Positions 9,404 through 19,611 of a DNA stretch of 51,549 bases are shown here, piece by piece. The stretch comes from CAJBLF01 sp964542965 (GTDB taxonomy: Bacteria > Patescibacteriota > Gracilibacteria > Absconditabacterales > Absconditicoccaceae). A program made the translations under genes and the position numbers. The stretch is from NCBI GenBank assembly GCA_964542965.1, contig CAZIVH010000004.1, positions 1 through 51,549 on the forward strand. Direction: 5' to 3'. Under the pieces are notes generated by a model. It did no database searches. It saw nothing but the letters and a program-made list of their open reading frames with translations, and was not told where the DNA came from. Every line of letters starts with the position of its first letter. Position 1 is the stretch's first letter.

Positions 9404-10987
9404 TTATAAAACCCTTCTTAATTCATCCAATGTTGTATCTCCTTTGAGCATCTTGATGATACCGTCTTCCTTGAGCGTCAGGAATCACTCCTCTCTCGCT
9501 TTTGCATAGAGATCGATGCCGATTTTATTGTCTACGATCATTTTTTTGAGCGCTTCCGTTATTTCCAATGTCTCTATAATTGCTATTCTTCACTGATATC
9601 CACTTCCATTGCAAACATCGCATCCTACGGCCTGAGGTATTTTTCCGTCGAACGGAAAATCAAGCTTTGGATCCAAATCCTTCATTTTTTTGAGAATATC
9701 TTTGATTTCCGCTTGTTCGCTATAATTCGCCTCTCTTTTGGTTCAGCACTTGGGACATATCCTTCTGACCAATCTTTGCGCAACAATCAGATTCAAGGAT
9801 GGCGCCAACATGTACGGTTTGACTTCCATGCTCGTCAATCTCGGAATAGATTCGATAGCGGAATTGGTATGTAAGGTCGTAAACACCAAATGCCCCGTCA
9901 AAGCAGCATTGATCGCAATCTCTGCTGTCTCCTGGGTTCTTGTCTCTCAGATAAGAATGATATCTGGATCATGCCTGAGAATTGCCTTGAGTCAAATCTC
10001 ATAGGTATATCATTTACTATAATTGATCTGCGATTGCTGGATGCCTTTGACCTCATATTCGATAGGATCTTCGAGCGTAATGATCTTTCTTTTTCCATCA
10101 TTCAACGTGTTCAATATCGTATATAATGTAGTAGTCTTTCATGAACCCGTAGGTCAGGTGAAGATCGTGATTCCAGTATTCTTTTCAAGGTTCCTTTTCA
10201 ATACTTCGTAGGTCCTTTCCGTAAATCCGATTTTTTCGAATGTCGATATTCCCTTGGTCGGATCAAGAAATCTCAGTACCGTACTCTCCGATTCTACGCC
10301 CGGCATGAAGTTAACTCTGACATCGACTTTCCTGTTCTCTCCGTGGATATCGGTCGCTTCAAAAGAGAATCTTCCATCCTGCGGCAAATAGTCGATATTC
10401 ATTTTGGTGCCTGAGATGAATTTCATCTTCTGGAGATATTTTTTGAAATCGTCATGAGTGAATTCAAGTATTTCCTGCAATACGCCATCGATCCTGATCC
10501 TTACAATCAGTCCATCTTCTTGCGGTTGGAAATGAAGATCTGACGCTCCGGTTTGGAATGCAAGCCTGATCAATTCCATGATAAAATCTCCTGGTTCCAT
10601 GGTATCTCTTTTTTCAAAGATCTTCTGAATCATCGCAATCGCTCATTTACCGGCTGCCTGTTTCTGTTCCTGATCGGACTTCCTTTTTTGCTCCGCGATG
10701 CCTTCCATATCAGCATATCGGCTCATCGCATATTGGAATGCTGATGGTGAAGTATAGAACACTTCGTATTTATATCCTTTATCTTCCAAATTCTTGAGCA
10801 GCTTTTGCAATCATTCAGAAAAATTATTCGTCGTCAACACCTTGAGCAAATTCTTATCTTTGGAAAAAATCAGCGTCTCTATTTTTTGGGCTGTTTCCTT
10901 TGGAAGAATTTTCAATTGCTCAAAATCAGGACTTATCCCTTGCAAGTCGTCTATTTCCAAAATGCTTTTTGTGATTTCCATTGGCAT
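9404..10987 (-). CDS. pilB: Type IV pilus / type II secretion assembly ATPase (PilB/GspE)
   Basis: 527-residue cytoplasmic hexameric ATPase that powers pilus extension or pseudopilus assembly. An N-terminal MshE/GspE-type domain (about 1-130) precedes the core: Walker A TGPTGSGKTTT (first Gly is TGA), Asp box ITLEDPIEYEV, Walker B DIILIGETRTQETAEIAI, His box TTLHTN, and a zinc-binding pair CPKC...CDVC typical of PilB/GspE. Start taken at the ATG at 10987; the frame is open for about 60 bp more without an ATG. Other pilus genes are not in the window. PilB versus GspE cannot be settled from this gene alone. Confidence 0.93.
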
Positions 10988-11089
10988 ATAGTCTTCATGG
11001 TTCTGAAGTAAATAGTTTTGCCACGTTCTAAGTATATCCGCGATAGGAGCTTTTTCAAAGTTTTACTATCACTTCCTGATGTATTTGAC

Positions 11090-11117
11090 TTGACTTTTAT
11101 TTCTATTTATGTACGAT
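11090..11117 (+). promoter_or_regulatory. Promoter of candidate small RNA
   Basis: TTGACT, 16 bp, TACGAT; an overlapping TTGACT starts at 11085. Confidence 0.45.
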
Positions 11118-11123
11118 ATTATC

Positions 11124-11200
11124 AATATAAAGATCCCAATAGCGTACATCAATCTTATACGACAATAAGATTACGCCTGCCGACTTCTCGGCGGTCTTTT
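11124..11200 (+). ncRNA. Candidate small RNA between pilB and the Usp-like gene
   Basis: A short transcription unit with its own promoter (11090-11117) and a terminator-like hairpin (11179-11200) but no convincing ORF. It contains a perfect 7-bp hairpin AATCTTA/TAAGATT (11151-11172). The following gene has a separate promoter downstream, so this is not simply its leader. About 75 nt long. Function unknown; ends inferred from promoter and terminator. Confidence 0.4.
11179..11200 (+). terminator. Terminator of candidate small RNA
   Basis: Stem GCCGA/TCGGC with TTC-containing loop, followed by TCTTTTTATTT. The stem is short (5 bp). Confidence 0.5.
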
Positions 11201-11207
11201 TATTTGT

Positions 11208-11235
11208 TTGCTTTATACGACAAAATGCCTATAAG
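11208..11235 (+). promoter_or_regulatory. Promoter of the Usp-like gene
   Basis: TTGCTT, 16 bp, TATAAG, 27 bp before the start codon. Confidence 0.6.
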
Positions 11236-11262
11236 GGCAAACCAAAAATAAAAATCAAAAAC

Positions 11263-12135
11263 ATGTCTAACAAAAAAAAAGTAAAACACATGACAGAAAC
11301 AGAACAGAAAAAGGAGAAGAAATCGATCATCGGAGTCATTGATTTATCTTCTCCGGCAGAAAGCCAAATGAGCGTAGCTACTTCTGCAGCACGCATAGCG
11401 AATGCTACCGGATTAACACTTAAGTTATATCCAAAAAACAAAGGTCGAAACACTATTGATACCCTTTGGGTAGAAGAAATAGAAAGAAGCATACGAAATA
11501 GGTATGCTACGCTCCAGGTAAGCATCTGTGAGCCAGGTTTCTTCCAATTCTTTCCGTCCATCAACAGCATTGCCAAAAAACAACATGCAGCAATGATTGT
11601 GATCGGAGACACTCCGGAATTCCACAAAGATATGTGGAGAATAACAAAAGACTCAATACTTCCGGTGCTTTTATTACCGGATGAATACGAATTTACTAAG
11701 CTCAGCACGATCAGTATCGCCATCGATATGGATAGGAATGTCCAAAAAATCAAAGCGGTGATCATGCTTGCCAAAGCATTCAATGCCTCGGTCAATATCT
11801 TTATGGATAGACCAAAAACAGCCAATGAGCAGCTTGTGCTCAACAACGTCTTCCTGTTTTTTGGAAAACGATTGCAAAAAGCTGGTATTGCTTTCCAGAC
11901 AGAAATGGTACGGAAACAGACAAAATTCATTACCCGTTTCTGTAAGTACACCGCAAAACATGCGGATGTGGCCGTCATGGAAATCCCTGAAGGAAGTATC
12001 CAAGATGAGGTAGAACAGAATATTGAGACCTTGATGTCGTTACCAAAATCCACGGCAAAAAACAGTCCCAAACGACGTCCTGTCCTCATTATCAAAACAA
12101 AAATTGACGCCAGCAGAATCAACTGGCGATACTAA
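11263..12135 (+). CDS. Universal-stress-protein-like tandem-domain protein
   Basis: 290 residues without signal peptide or membrane helix. Two alpha/beta halves look like repeats of a Usp-type domain: the first begins SIIGVIDLSSPAESQM and ends AAMIVIGD...PVLLLPD, the second begins STISIAIDMDRNVQKIK and ends DVAVMEIPEG...PVLIIKT. In Usp proteins such modules bind ATP or sense stress; the ATP-binding G-x2-G-x9-G(S/T) motif is not evident, so nucleotide binding is doubtful. No TGA codons. Own promoter and terminator. An in-frame Met ten codons in (TETEQ) is an alternative start. Family assignment is tentative. Confidence 0.55.
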   Translation: MSNKKKVKHMTETEQKKEKKSIIGVIDLSSPAESQMSVATSAARIANATGLTLKLYPKNKGRNTIDTLWVEEIERSIRNRYATLQVSICEPGFFQFFPSINSIAKKQHAAMIVIGDTPEFHKDMWRITKDSILPVLLLPDEYEFTKLSTISIAIDMDRNVQKIKAVIMLAKAFNASVNIFMDRPKTANEQLVLNNVFLFFGKRLQKAGIAFQTEMVRKQTKFITRFCKYTAKHADVAVMEIPEGSIQDEVEQNIETLMSLPKSTAKNSPKRRPVLIIKTKIDASRINWRY

Positions 12136-12160
12136 AAGTACAAACAACAATGTAAAAAAA

Positions 12161-12185
12161 AGTCCGGCATATCCGGACTTTTTTC
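12161..12185. terminator. Bidirectional terminator
   Basis: Stem AGTCCGG/CCGGACT between A and T runs, after the Usp-like gene. Confidence 0.8.
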
Positions 12186-12190
12186 TTTAT

Positions 12191-12215
12191 AAAAAAAACT
12201 GCCTGACACAGGCAG
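12191..12215 (-). terminator. Rho-independent terminator
   Basis: Minus strand stem CTGCCTG/CAGGCAG, loop of 3, followed by eight T, after the 106-aa gene. Confidence 0.75.
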
Positions 12216-12231
12216 TAATCTGATAGTAATT

Positions 12232-12552
12232 CTAATGACAATCTCTTTCTTCAAAGACACTACGAATACGGAAGTATTCTTTGGTTTGTCCGATGTTTTT
12301 GCCAAGAATTTCAATGAAAAGTTCCGTATGTATCGAAGCTACTACTTTGTAGAAATTAACGATCTCTTCGGAATAGACTTTCTTCTGCAGAAAGACTGGC
12401 ATTTTTTCTTTCTCCGATGGTAGAGCTTCTACTCTATACACCCTCATCGAATTACTTTCATCCTCCGGAAAAGAATTGATAAACTCTTGAGCGCTTGACG
12501 TTCCCTTGAGTCTTTCCTTGATGGTTTTTTCTAATTGTTCTAATTCGTCCAT
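12232..12552 (-). CDS. Hypothetical protein, 106 aa
   Basis: Acidic N-terminal helix (MDELEQLEKTIKERLK), then a mixed segment with VYRVEALPSEKEKMPVFL and a C terminus rich in Arg and Glu. No membrane segment, no TGA codon; stop TAG. It is monocistronic, with promoter 12579-12606 and terminator 12191-12215. No family recognised. The regular promoter/terminator and lack of TGA resemble the small accessory genes at 27-32 kb. Confidence 0.6.
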   Translation of the reverse strand: MDELEQLEKTIKERLKGTSSAQEFINSFPEDESNSMRVYRVEALPSEKEKMPVFLQKKVYSEEIVNFYKVVASIHTELFIEILGKNIGQTKEYFRIRSVFEERDCH

Positions 12553-12578
12553 GGCTATAATGGTTTTGTTTTTTTCTA

Positions 12579-12606
12579 CCTATATTCAAATACTTTACAT
12601 TTTCAA
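12579..12606 (-). promoter_or_regulatory. Promoter of the 106-aa gene
   Basis: TTGAAA, 16 bp, TATAGG on the minus strand, 27 bp before the start. Confidence 0.5.
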
Positions 12607-12651
12607 TACTTTATATCAAATCATAGGACAAATTACAATTTTTATTTATAG

Positions 12652-12679
12652 TTGAATTTTAAGAACTAATTTATACAAA
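12652..12679 (+). promoter_or_regulatory. mutS promoter
   Basis: TTGAAT, 16 bp, TACAAA. Between it and the ATG lies a degenerate repeat (TTAGTTGTT, CGTTGTTAGTTGTT). Confidence 0.5.
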
Positions 12680-12720
12680 CGAATTGTTAACTTTTAGTTG
12701 TTCGTTGTTAGTTGTTTAGA

Positions 12721-15447
12721 ATGGCATTCACTCCAGCGATACTTCAATATTTAGACATCAAGAAGCAGCACGAAGATTGCATCCTCTTTTTTCGTATGGG
12801 AGACTTTTACGAGACGTTTTTTGAAGACGCGAAGATCTGCAGCAAAACACTCGACATCATTCTTACGAGCAAAAACAAGAATTCGGAAAATGCCGTACCG
12901 ATGGCAGGGATCCCCTATCATAGTGCGGAAAAATATATCAGCAAATTGATAGCTCACGGATATAAGGTCGCGATAGCGGAACAGACGACAGAGCCGATTC
13001 CTGGTAAAATCGTGGAAAGGGAAGTCGTCAGCATCATCACCCCATGAACGTATATCCAAGAAACCAAAAAAGAATACACCTACACGATGGGAATAACCTT
13101 TATCCCGCATACGAACGGGAATAGCTATCACCTCGCCCGAGGAGATTTCACTGTCGGCGAGTACCGGACCAAGAGTTTTTCGGATATCCAGGAAATGATT
13201 AAATTCATCATGACCATCAGACCGGTCGAGCTCATTTTCGATGTCGATTTCCCAGAGAAAGAAAGCATTTCCATACCGGCACAACAAGCGATGAAATCAC
13301 TGATTTCCATACGGGACGTACCACCTGATCCGGAAAAATTCATTGCAGGGATGACCGGAGTCCAACAGATCTCAAGTTATGGGAAAGCTCTTGAAGATGG
13401 CAAACTAGCAACCATGGCACTATTGTTGTCATATGTTAATCATACCCAAAAACACACGCTGACCAATATCACAAAAATCTCATTTCATTCGCAGGATACG
13501 TATCTTCTCTTGGATGAAGTCACGATCAAAAATCTGGAACTTTTGTCTTCAAGTTATGAAGGAAGCGAGAGATACAGTCTTTTTCATATTTTGAATACTA
13601 CGCAGACTGCAGGCGGGGCAAGGCTTCTCCATCATACCCTAACGAATCCGATCAAGGATCCGGAACAATTACAACGAAGGTTGGATCATATTGAACGTTA
13701 CTACAATCAAATAAGGGACAAGGGAATAGGGACAAGTACCATGTCCCATGTCCCTGATACCATTCACCATCTTTTAGGCAACGTTCGTGATATCCCAAAA
13801 TTAGTGACTACGATTCTGTATAAAAAATTATTACCGAATACCTTCATCAAACTCAGATCGACCCTGAGAATTTTCTTCGAAAATACATTCCTGCTCGATG
13901 AACTGAAAAAGCTATGACTGAATGATGTAAGCCTGAATTATCTACAACATTTGTACAATTATCTGGAACAGCTGTTGAAAAATGACGAAGAATACAAAGA
14001 TGATATCGATTACATCCGCGATGGATACCATGCCCAAATAGATGAGCTCAGAAAGATCGCTTATCATAGTGACGAACTACTTTTGCAGTATCAGCAGGAA
14101 TTAGCGCAGAGAGCAGGTATACCGACCGTCAAAGTGAAGTTTGTCTTGAACCAAGGATATTTTTTGGAAGTAACCAACAAAGATATAGAAAAATTTGAGG
14201 AAAGCATGAATCAAAAAGACGATGAAAAATCCTCCCTCATCCGTAGGAATACGCTGAAATGAGGTCAGAGATATTCTTCTCCGTACCTAGAGAATCTGGA
14301 ATGAAAGATTTTACAGGCAAAAGATGAACTCAGCAAACTGGAACGCGAATTCCTCGAACAAGCGAAAATGAAAATAGGAGGAGGAACAAAAGAATTGCAC
14401 GAATTCGCTGAACGGATTGCACGATTGGATCTTTTTGTCTCACAAGCACTGCTCGCGCACGAGAAGAAGTATACCAAACCGCTGTTTGTAAAGAATGATA
14501 CCGTAGTCATCACAGAAGGAAGGCATCCGGTCATAGAAGAATTCTTACCGCTCGATCAACAATTCATACCTAATGACTTATTCTTACAGAATGTAGAAGG
14601 TAATAGGTATAAGGTAGAAAAAAACTCCAACGATAGCCTTCTACCTTCTACCTCCGACCTTTCACCAGGGTTTCTCCATATCATTACCGGACCGAACATG
14701 TGAGGTAAATCTACCTATCTGAGACAGAATGCACTGATAGTCTTGATGGCGCATTGCGGGCTGTTCGTACCAGCTAAGGAATGCCAGCTGCCGATAATGG
14801 ACGCGTTGTTTGCACGTATCGGAAGCGGAGACAATATCGCAAAAAATCAGTCTACCTTTATGACTGAGATGATCGAGGTGGCGAACATCTTGAACAATGC
14901 AACGAAACACAGTTTCATCATCTTCGATGAATTGTGACGCGGAACGGCGACCTACGATGGTCTCGCATTGACCAAAGCAATCCTGGAATATCTCGTTACG
15001 AATATCAAAGCGAAGACATTGATCGCAACGCATTATCATGAATTGATCCAGCTGGAAGAGACGCACCAGGGTGTGAAAAATTATTCTGTCAGCGTGTATG
15101 AAACCGATAAGGAAGTTATTTTCATGAAAAAGATCGTGAAGTGATGAGCGAGCAAAAGCTATGGTCTCGATGTAGCTAAATTAGCGGGAATTCCGGCTAC
15201 CGTCGTCGAAAAAGCAAAAGGGCATTTAGATGAACTCGAACACGAAAAAGGAACAAGGGACAAGAACAAAGAAACAAGCATAAAGGAACAAGGCATTTCA
15301 CCTTTTACCTTGTACCTTGACCCAAATCCCGAATATGGCATCAAATACGAGAAGTTAAAATCATTATTGGAGAGTGTCGATCTCAACAATATCACTCCCC
15401 TACAAGCATTGCAGATATTGGACAAAATCAAGGACGAGCTAAAATAA
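12721..15447 (+). CDS. mutS: DNA mismatch repair protein MutS
   Basis: 908 residues; recognises mispaired bases and recruits the repair machinery. N-terminal mismatch-binding domain has FFRMGDFYETF (Phe-x-Glu motif), then connector, lever and clamp regions, and the ABC-type ATPase: Walker A GPNMGGKST (residue 661 Gly is TGA), STFMTEM signature, Walker B FIIFDELGRGT, and the switch THYHEL. It is longer than many MutS1 proteins because of three in-frame palindromic insertions (13713-13757, 14593-14660, 15243-15320). The ATG at 12721 is preferred over an upstream TTG. No mutL in the window. Stop TAA. Confidence 0.97.
13713..13757 (+). repeat. Palindromic insertion 1 inside mutS
   Basis: GGGACAAG occurs twice and pairs with inverted CATGTCCC and ATGTCCCTG. 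Encodes the loop RDKGIGTSTMSHVPD in frame. Confidence 0.55.
14593..14660 (+). repeat. Palindromic insertion 2 inside mutS
   Basis: GTAGAAGGTA and AAGGTAGAA face inverted CCTTCTACCTTCTACC. It adds about 22 residues just before the Walker A strand, in frame. Confidence 0.65.
15243..15320 (+). repeat. Palindromic insertion 3 inside mutS
   Basis: AAGGAACAAGG-type units face inverted CCTTTTACCTTGTACCTTG. Lies in the linker after the ATPase domain, in frame. Confidence 0.6.
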
Positions 15448-15470
15448 GCAAAATAAAAATCTCACATATC

Positions 15471-15532
15471 ATTTTTTCATTTGCTCTTACTTCCTGGCAC
15501 TATTTTTTCATTTGCTCTTACTTCCTGACACT
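15471..15532 (+). repeat. 31-bp tandem direct repeat, two copies
   Basis: Copies 15471-15501 and 15502-15532 differ at a single base (CTGGCACT versus CTGACACT). It lies between mutS and the transposase gene. Confidence 0.85.
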
Positions 15533-15547
15533 AAAGTACCAGGTTTG

Positions 15548-16009
15548 TTATAGAGATTTACACCGCACGTAGTGCGATTTAGCTTGATGTTTTAGATGAT
15601 TATTTTTTATGTATTTTAAGACATTTTCCAAATATTTCTCGTTATCAACACACATATCACTATATCATACTGCCCATATAGGACCTTTATGTTTAAATGT
15701 ACGATTATATAGATAAGAGCTATATCATTTTAGTTTTTGAACAATTTCTGATATTGGTATATCATTACTTTCAATAAGGATATGAGCATGATCTGATAAA
15801 ATATTTTCTATTATTACGTTTATTCCCAATACTTGTGCTTGTCTTTTGAATGCATTTCAAATCAATTCAGTTCATTTACTATCAAAAGCCAATGGTTCTT
15901 TCCCTATCCCCATCATAGCATTATATCGTAATAACGCAATCTCTTCATCTGGAATGCGAGAATATTTAGTCACAAAAGTAAGATGATGAAATTGTGATTT
16001 TTCTATCAT
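15548..16009 (-). CDS. tnpA: IS200/IS605-type Y1 transposase
   Basis: 153 residues, normal for TnpA. The HUH motif is in LSDHAHILIE (His74, His76) and the probable catalytic tyrosine is Tyr133 in LKYIKNNH. Such enzymes cut and paste single-stranded DNA at hairpins. Four glycines are TGA codons (SKGTE, LIGNA, LKGYS, AVGYS), so the gene can be expressed only in a UGA=Gly cell and has evolved with this code. A hairpin upstream (16036-16055) may be the left end of the element. No tnpB neighbour. Appears intact. Stop TAA. Confidence 0.9.
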
Positions 16010-16035
16010 ATAAAGAGAGATCACTCAATAAAACC

Positions 16036-16055
16036 AACCCCATCCTTTAGGGTGG
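16036..16055. repeat. Subterminal hairpin upstream of tnpA
   Basis: CCCCATCC/GGGTGGGG, 8-bp stem with one G-T pair, loop TTTA. Similar hairpins mark IS200/IS605 ends. Confidence 0.6.
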
Positions 16056-16070
16056 GGATGTAATCACATC

Positions 16071-16748
16071 TTATACTATTTTCCACTCACCGAGCTTAAT
16101 ATCACCTAATCTATATTTTCCTTCACGGATCCTCTGCAGATCCAAGACATGATATCCTAATGACTGAAACAATCTACGGATGTGGCGCTTTTTCCCTTCA
16201 TTCAATAGGACGCGATAATGATATCTTTTGATCTGGAATATCTTGAGTGCTTTCAGGACCTCGTCACCATCTTTTACTCCCTTGATTGCCTGTATGCGAT
16301 CCTTCATGGAAAGGTCGTTGTCTAGCTGGATGTCATACTCTTTTTCGACACCGTTTTTGGGATGCTCGTACTCATTGACCAATCCGGGATCATCGGTCAG
16401 GAGAAGTAGTCAATGCGAATCTTTGTCTAGTCTTCAGATATAATAATAATTTTTGAATTCTGGAGGCAGGATATCATAAATCGTCATATTGTGTGGATCG
16501 GATTTGGAGGCAACGTAGCCTTTCGGCTTATTGAAGAGAATGATCTTCGATATCTTTTGCCCTGTAGCAATGACAGCTTTGAGATTGAAGTTCGGGGCTT
16601 GTATCTCTAGCCTATCACCCTCTTGGACTTCTTGCGTATAGGATTCTATTTTTTTTCCGTTGATAGAAACATATCCTTCTTTCACGAAAGTAACGAAGGT
16701 CCTACGGGAGATCTGATGATGGGTTTGTATATAGGTAAGTAAGCGCAT
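16071..16748 (-). CDS. RsuA/RluB-family rRNA pseudouridine synthase
   Basis: 225 residues. N-terminal S4 RNA-binding domain (ISRRTFVTFVKEGYVSINGK), then the synthase domain with the catalytic motif GRLDKDSHGLLLLTDD, where the Asp attacks uridine, and IREGKYRLGDIKLGEW at the C terminus as in RsuA/RluB/RluE/RluF. Whether it modifies 16S or 23S rRNA cannot be told. Conserved glycines in GRLD and LTDDPG are TGA. The start at 16748 gives the usual S4 beginning; the frame extends upstream through the neighbouring terminator to 16814. Stop TAA. Confidence 0.9.
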
Positions 16749-16760
16749 TTTTTTTACGAT

Positions 16761-16790
16761 AAACAAAAAGAGGGTCTTACGACTCTCTTT
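16761..16790 (-). terminator. Terminator after the lipoprotein gene
   Basis: Minus strand 10-bp stem AAAGAGAGTC/GACCCTCTTT with T run; ends the gene at 16832-17056 before the pseudouridine synthase gene. Confidence 0.65.
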
Positions 16791-16831
16791 TAGTGGTTTT
16801 GCAGAGGATTTCAACCTATCTGTGTAGGGAA

Positions 16832-17056
16832 TTATTCTGCTGTAGCTTCAGGAGCAACTTCTGTAGTTGTAGTAGCGTCTGGAGTAGTAGTTTCTTCTAC
16901 TGCAGGAGTTACTTCGTCAGTTGTTACTTCAGTTGTTGTAGTTTCTTCTACTACTGGAGTTTCTTCAACAGTTGTTTCTTCTACTGGCTTGTTCATGCAT
17001 CCAGCGAAAAGAGCAACACCAGCTGTAAGAGCTACTAGAGTAAGCATCTTTTTCAT
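16832..17056 (-). CDS. Small Thr/Glu/Val-rich lipoprotein
   Basis: 74 residues. Lipoprotein signal peptide with lipobox LFAGC at about residue 20, then a low-complexity tail of TTTEV, VEET and TTPDATTT-like units, probably an extended, possibly glycosylated, surface stalk. No TGA codons. Stop TAA, own terminator downstream. The repeats are composition-driven rather than exact. No function beyond surface display can be inferred. Confidence 0.75.
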   Translation of the reverse strand: MKKMLTLVALTAGVALFAGCMNKPVEETTVEETPVVEETTTTEVTTDEVTPAVEETTTPDATTTTEVAPEATAE

Positions 17057-17246
17057 AGTAACAGTGGTTTAGCATATAAAAAAAAATAATTAACGCGCCT
17101 GCTGTATATCAAAATTCACTACAAATGCAAGACCATTATTGACATTTTTACCCTGAGATTTAAGGTGCTTATCAACTCACGAATCCAGAAGTCCATCCAT
17201 CCGCTTATGTCTGCGTCCCCATCTACACACATATATAGCCTTAAAG

Positions 17247-17275
17247 TTGACAAATCGAACGCAAAACCGTATACT
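17247..17275 (+). promoter_or_regulatory. Promoter of the large envelope protein gene
   Basis: TTGACA, 17 bp, TATACT: near-perfect. It overlaps a possible TTG start at 17247 and therefore argues for the ATG at 17310. Confidence 0.7.
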
Positions 17276-17309
17276 TATCACTACCATATTTATCTTATGG
17301 ATATTCCTC

Positions 17310-19490
17310 ATGCAGGAAAGCCAAACAAAAATCATAACCAGCTATAAAAAGATATCCAGGTTTTTCTTTCATTATCTTATTTTTTTCGTCGCACTGATAA
17401 TTGGCGTTTTGACGTTCCAAAACATACTCTCAACATCAGCGAGCATCACGATATTTCAAGGAAATGACACCTTTGCGATGCAAAAGATGAAACTGATCGC
17501 TGAATTCAGCAAATTCATGAAACAGAACATCAACGATAATGATATGGAGATCCATATTCTCCAAGGCGATTTGGAAATCGAGAAATGATTCATCAAATCC
17601 GTCAATAATCTGATCACCTACAAGGGATTCACATTGCCAAAATACTTCTATGTCTATGGAACTATCCCTATCAAGCAACTCAGCTACTTTTCAGGAGGCG
17701 ATTATTCTGTCGATGAATTGGAAAATATCGTAAATACCTTCGTATTCACCAAAAAGTTTACGATAACCAAACCATTCACTCGCGTCTATCTTCCGCTAGA
17801 CACCACTATCATCAAAGATTTCAATCTTTCTTGCATTTTCGAGAACAAGCTCTCTTCTAGAACGTGCAATTATTATCTCGACGATTTTCTCGATAGTTTT
17901 TTCGTCTACAACATCTCCAAAGACTATGAAGGGATAAAAAGCATATTCGCCGCGATACAGAAAGACAAAGTCAAAAAATGAAGATTTTGCCAATGACTTT
18001 CTAAATATCTCCTTTATGCTAATGACTACAGCGAAACTATAGAAGATCTTTTCTGATCTTGCGGACAGAGCTATGCCGACCTCTTCAAAAGGACTACTCT
18101 CTTTATGGAGATCCAAACCACGATAGACAATCAATCCTTTGACAAAATCAGCTATAAAGACGATTCCTTGAATGCATACAAACTCCTTTCCTACCAACAG
18201 CAAATCTATCAGGACTTTTTGATCAACAAGGTGGATACCTATAAGATAAGCACCTATCTGGATTTCGTAAGAGAACTTATGAAAAAGGGAATGATCGCTC
18301 CTTTCTACAAGGATGAAATATATCGATACAACAATAAATATCTTTCCCTTGCATTGGAAAAGATATCGTATCAATCAACTATATTCGCACAAAATCTAGG
18401 AAGCAGCAAGATAGCATCACTCTTGACGACGATCAATACCCTTAACGAAGGAGAACCCATGCTTGGATTTGCAGGGCTCAATACCGAAGTACAAAACAAG
18501 ACACTTATTACGCAAAAAAACATCTCTACTTGAGCACTTGATACTGTCAGTCTAGAAGAAAGAATTCAAAAGAGACTCTCCAATATCTCCTATCTGACCA
18601 TCGAGAAAAAAAGCATCTCTGATACCACCATCGACATCGTCGGCTATCTGAAATTCATATCTCCGGACAACACAGAGAATATCAAGTCACACATCATCAT
18701 GGAATACGTCAACGATGTACTGCTTATCAAAAGCATAGAGCTCCAAAACAAAGCAAGCATCAATGATGTCATAAAGAATCTTCTGTTAATACAAGATTTT
18801 TCTATCGGAGAGCTCTATAGTTATCTTTCGAAAAATCTCGTATTCTATGAACAAGAAAACGCTCCTATCAGCGCCAGTACCGATCTCTGTCCGAGCATTT
18901 CCGCACTCCGCAACATTACTGTCGTTTCCTGTACGAACACCAAGACGGTGGTAGAAAAAAATAATATTCGCTATACTTTCACCATTAAGAATGGATGATT
19001 GGATGATATTACTGTTTCCGACAGTACTATTGAAAATACCATCAAGACCTCATACAGCAGCATCATAGGCAATACCTACTCTATCAGTGATACGATTCAG
19101 GCTATCATCAATTATGAAGCTCCTACAACCGTTCGCGAATGAACCACCAACGCCATCGTCGTCTTCGAAAAAATCCAGCAATATCTCGGCATCAAAACGA
19201 ACGATATCGCAGACAAGGATGGAAAAATGCTTGTGGACATCACACTCTGAGGCATCAATTTCATCGTCAACTATGCCGTGAGTACGAACACCATGTGACC
19301 TCGATATTTCAAGGATATTTTCCTTAAAGATAAACCATATCCCATCCAAAATCTCAATTTAACGCTTGATGATAAGAACCAAAACACTATAAATTCCTTT
19401 GTCATAGATCCGTTGGGCGCTATCAAGAGCGCTGACTTCACGGCATGGCAGAATTACCAGGAACGATTCAAACAATCAACGAACAACTAA
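17310..19490 (+). CDS. Large envelope protein with N-terminal membrane anchor
   Basis: 726 residues. One membrane segment near the N terminus (FFFHYLIFFVALIIGVL, about residues 17-35), then a long extracytoplasmic region with no recognised domain, repeated Tyr/Ser/Asp-rich stretches and two close cysteine sites (NLSCIF...RTCNYY; STDLCPS...VVSCTN) that could form disulfides. About nine glycines are TGA. Longer reading from TTG 17247 is rejected because that codon is the -35 box of the promoter. Its stop codon (TAA) sits in the left arm of a palindromic repeat. Function unknown. Confidence 0.75.
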
Positions 19491-19611
19491 TAGTGAAAAA
19501 CTAACAGTGTAGGAATCATTGCTTTATAAACTATGGTAAGTTCATGATAGTTCGTTTCAGCAAATCCTTCACTTTTCACTATTAACTATTCACTATTAAC
19601 TGTTTTGTAGT
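19471..19611 (+). repeat. Degenerate inverted repeat before the exonuclease-like gene
   Basis: Left arm AACTAATAGTGAAAAACTAA; right arm CACTTTTCACTATTAACTA then TTCACTATTAACTG up to the ATG. Built from TTCACTATTAAC-like units in inverted orientation. Confidence 0.7.

Larger units (their letters stand above)
15471..16070 (-). mobile_element. IS200/IS605-like element, ends not resolved
   Basis: Transposase gene plus flanking hairpins: CCCCATCC/GGGTGGGG upstream at 16036-16055 and CGCAC/GTGCG inside the 3' end of the gene (about 15574-15586). The true boundaries are uncertain; the 31-bp tandem repeat may mark the other side. Confidence 0.5.

Noticed and set aside
11018..11251. Plus-strand ORF across the small-RNA region
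   Set aside because: It runs through a promoter and a terminator and has no sensible protein composition.
11229..12122. Long minus-strand ORF opposite the Usp-like gene
   Set aside because: Its composition is that of an antisense shadow; the plus-strand gene has promoter, terminator and a coherent two-domain protein.
17247..17309. TTG start for the large envelope protein
   Set aside because: That TTG is the -35 box of a near-perfect promoter, so translation must begin downstream.
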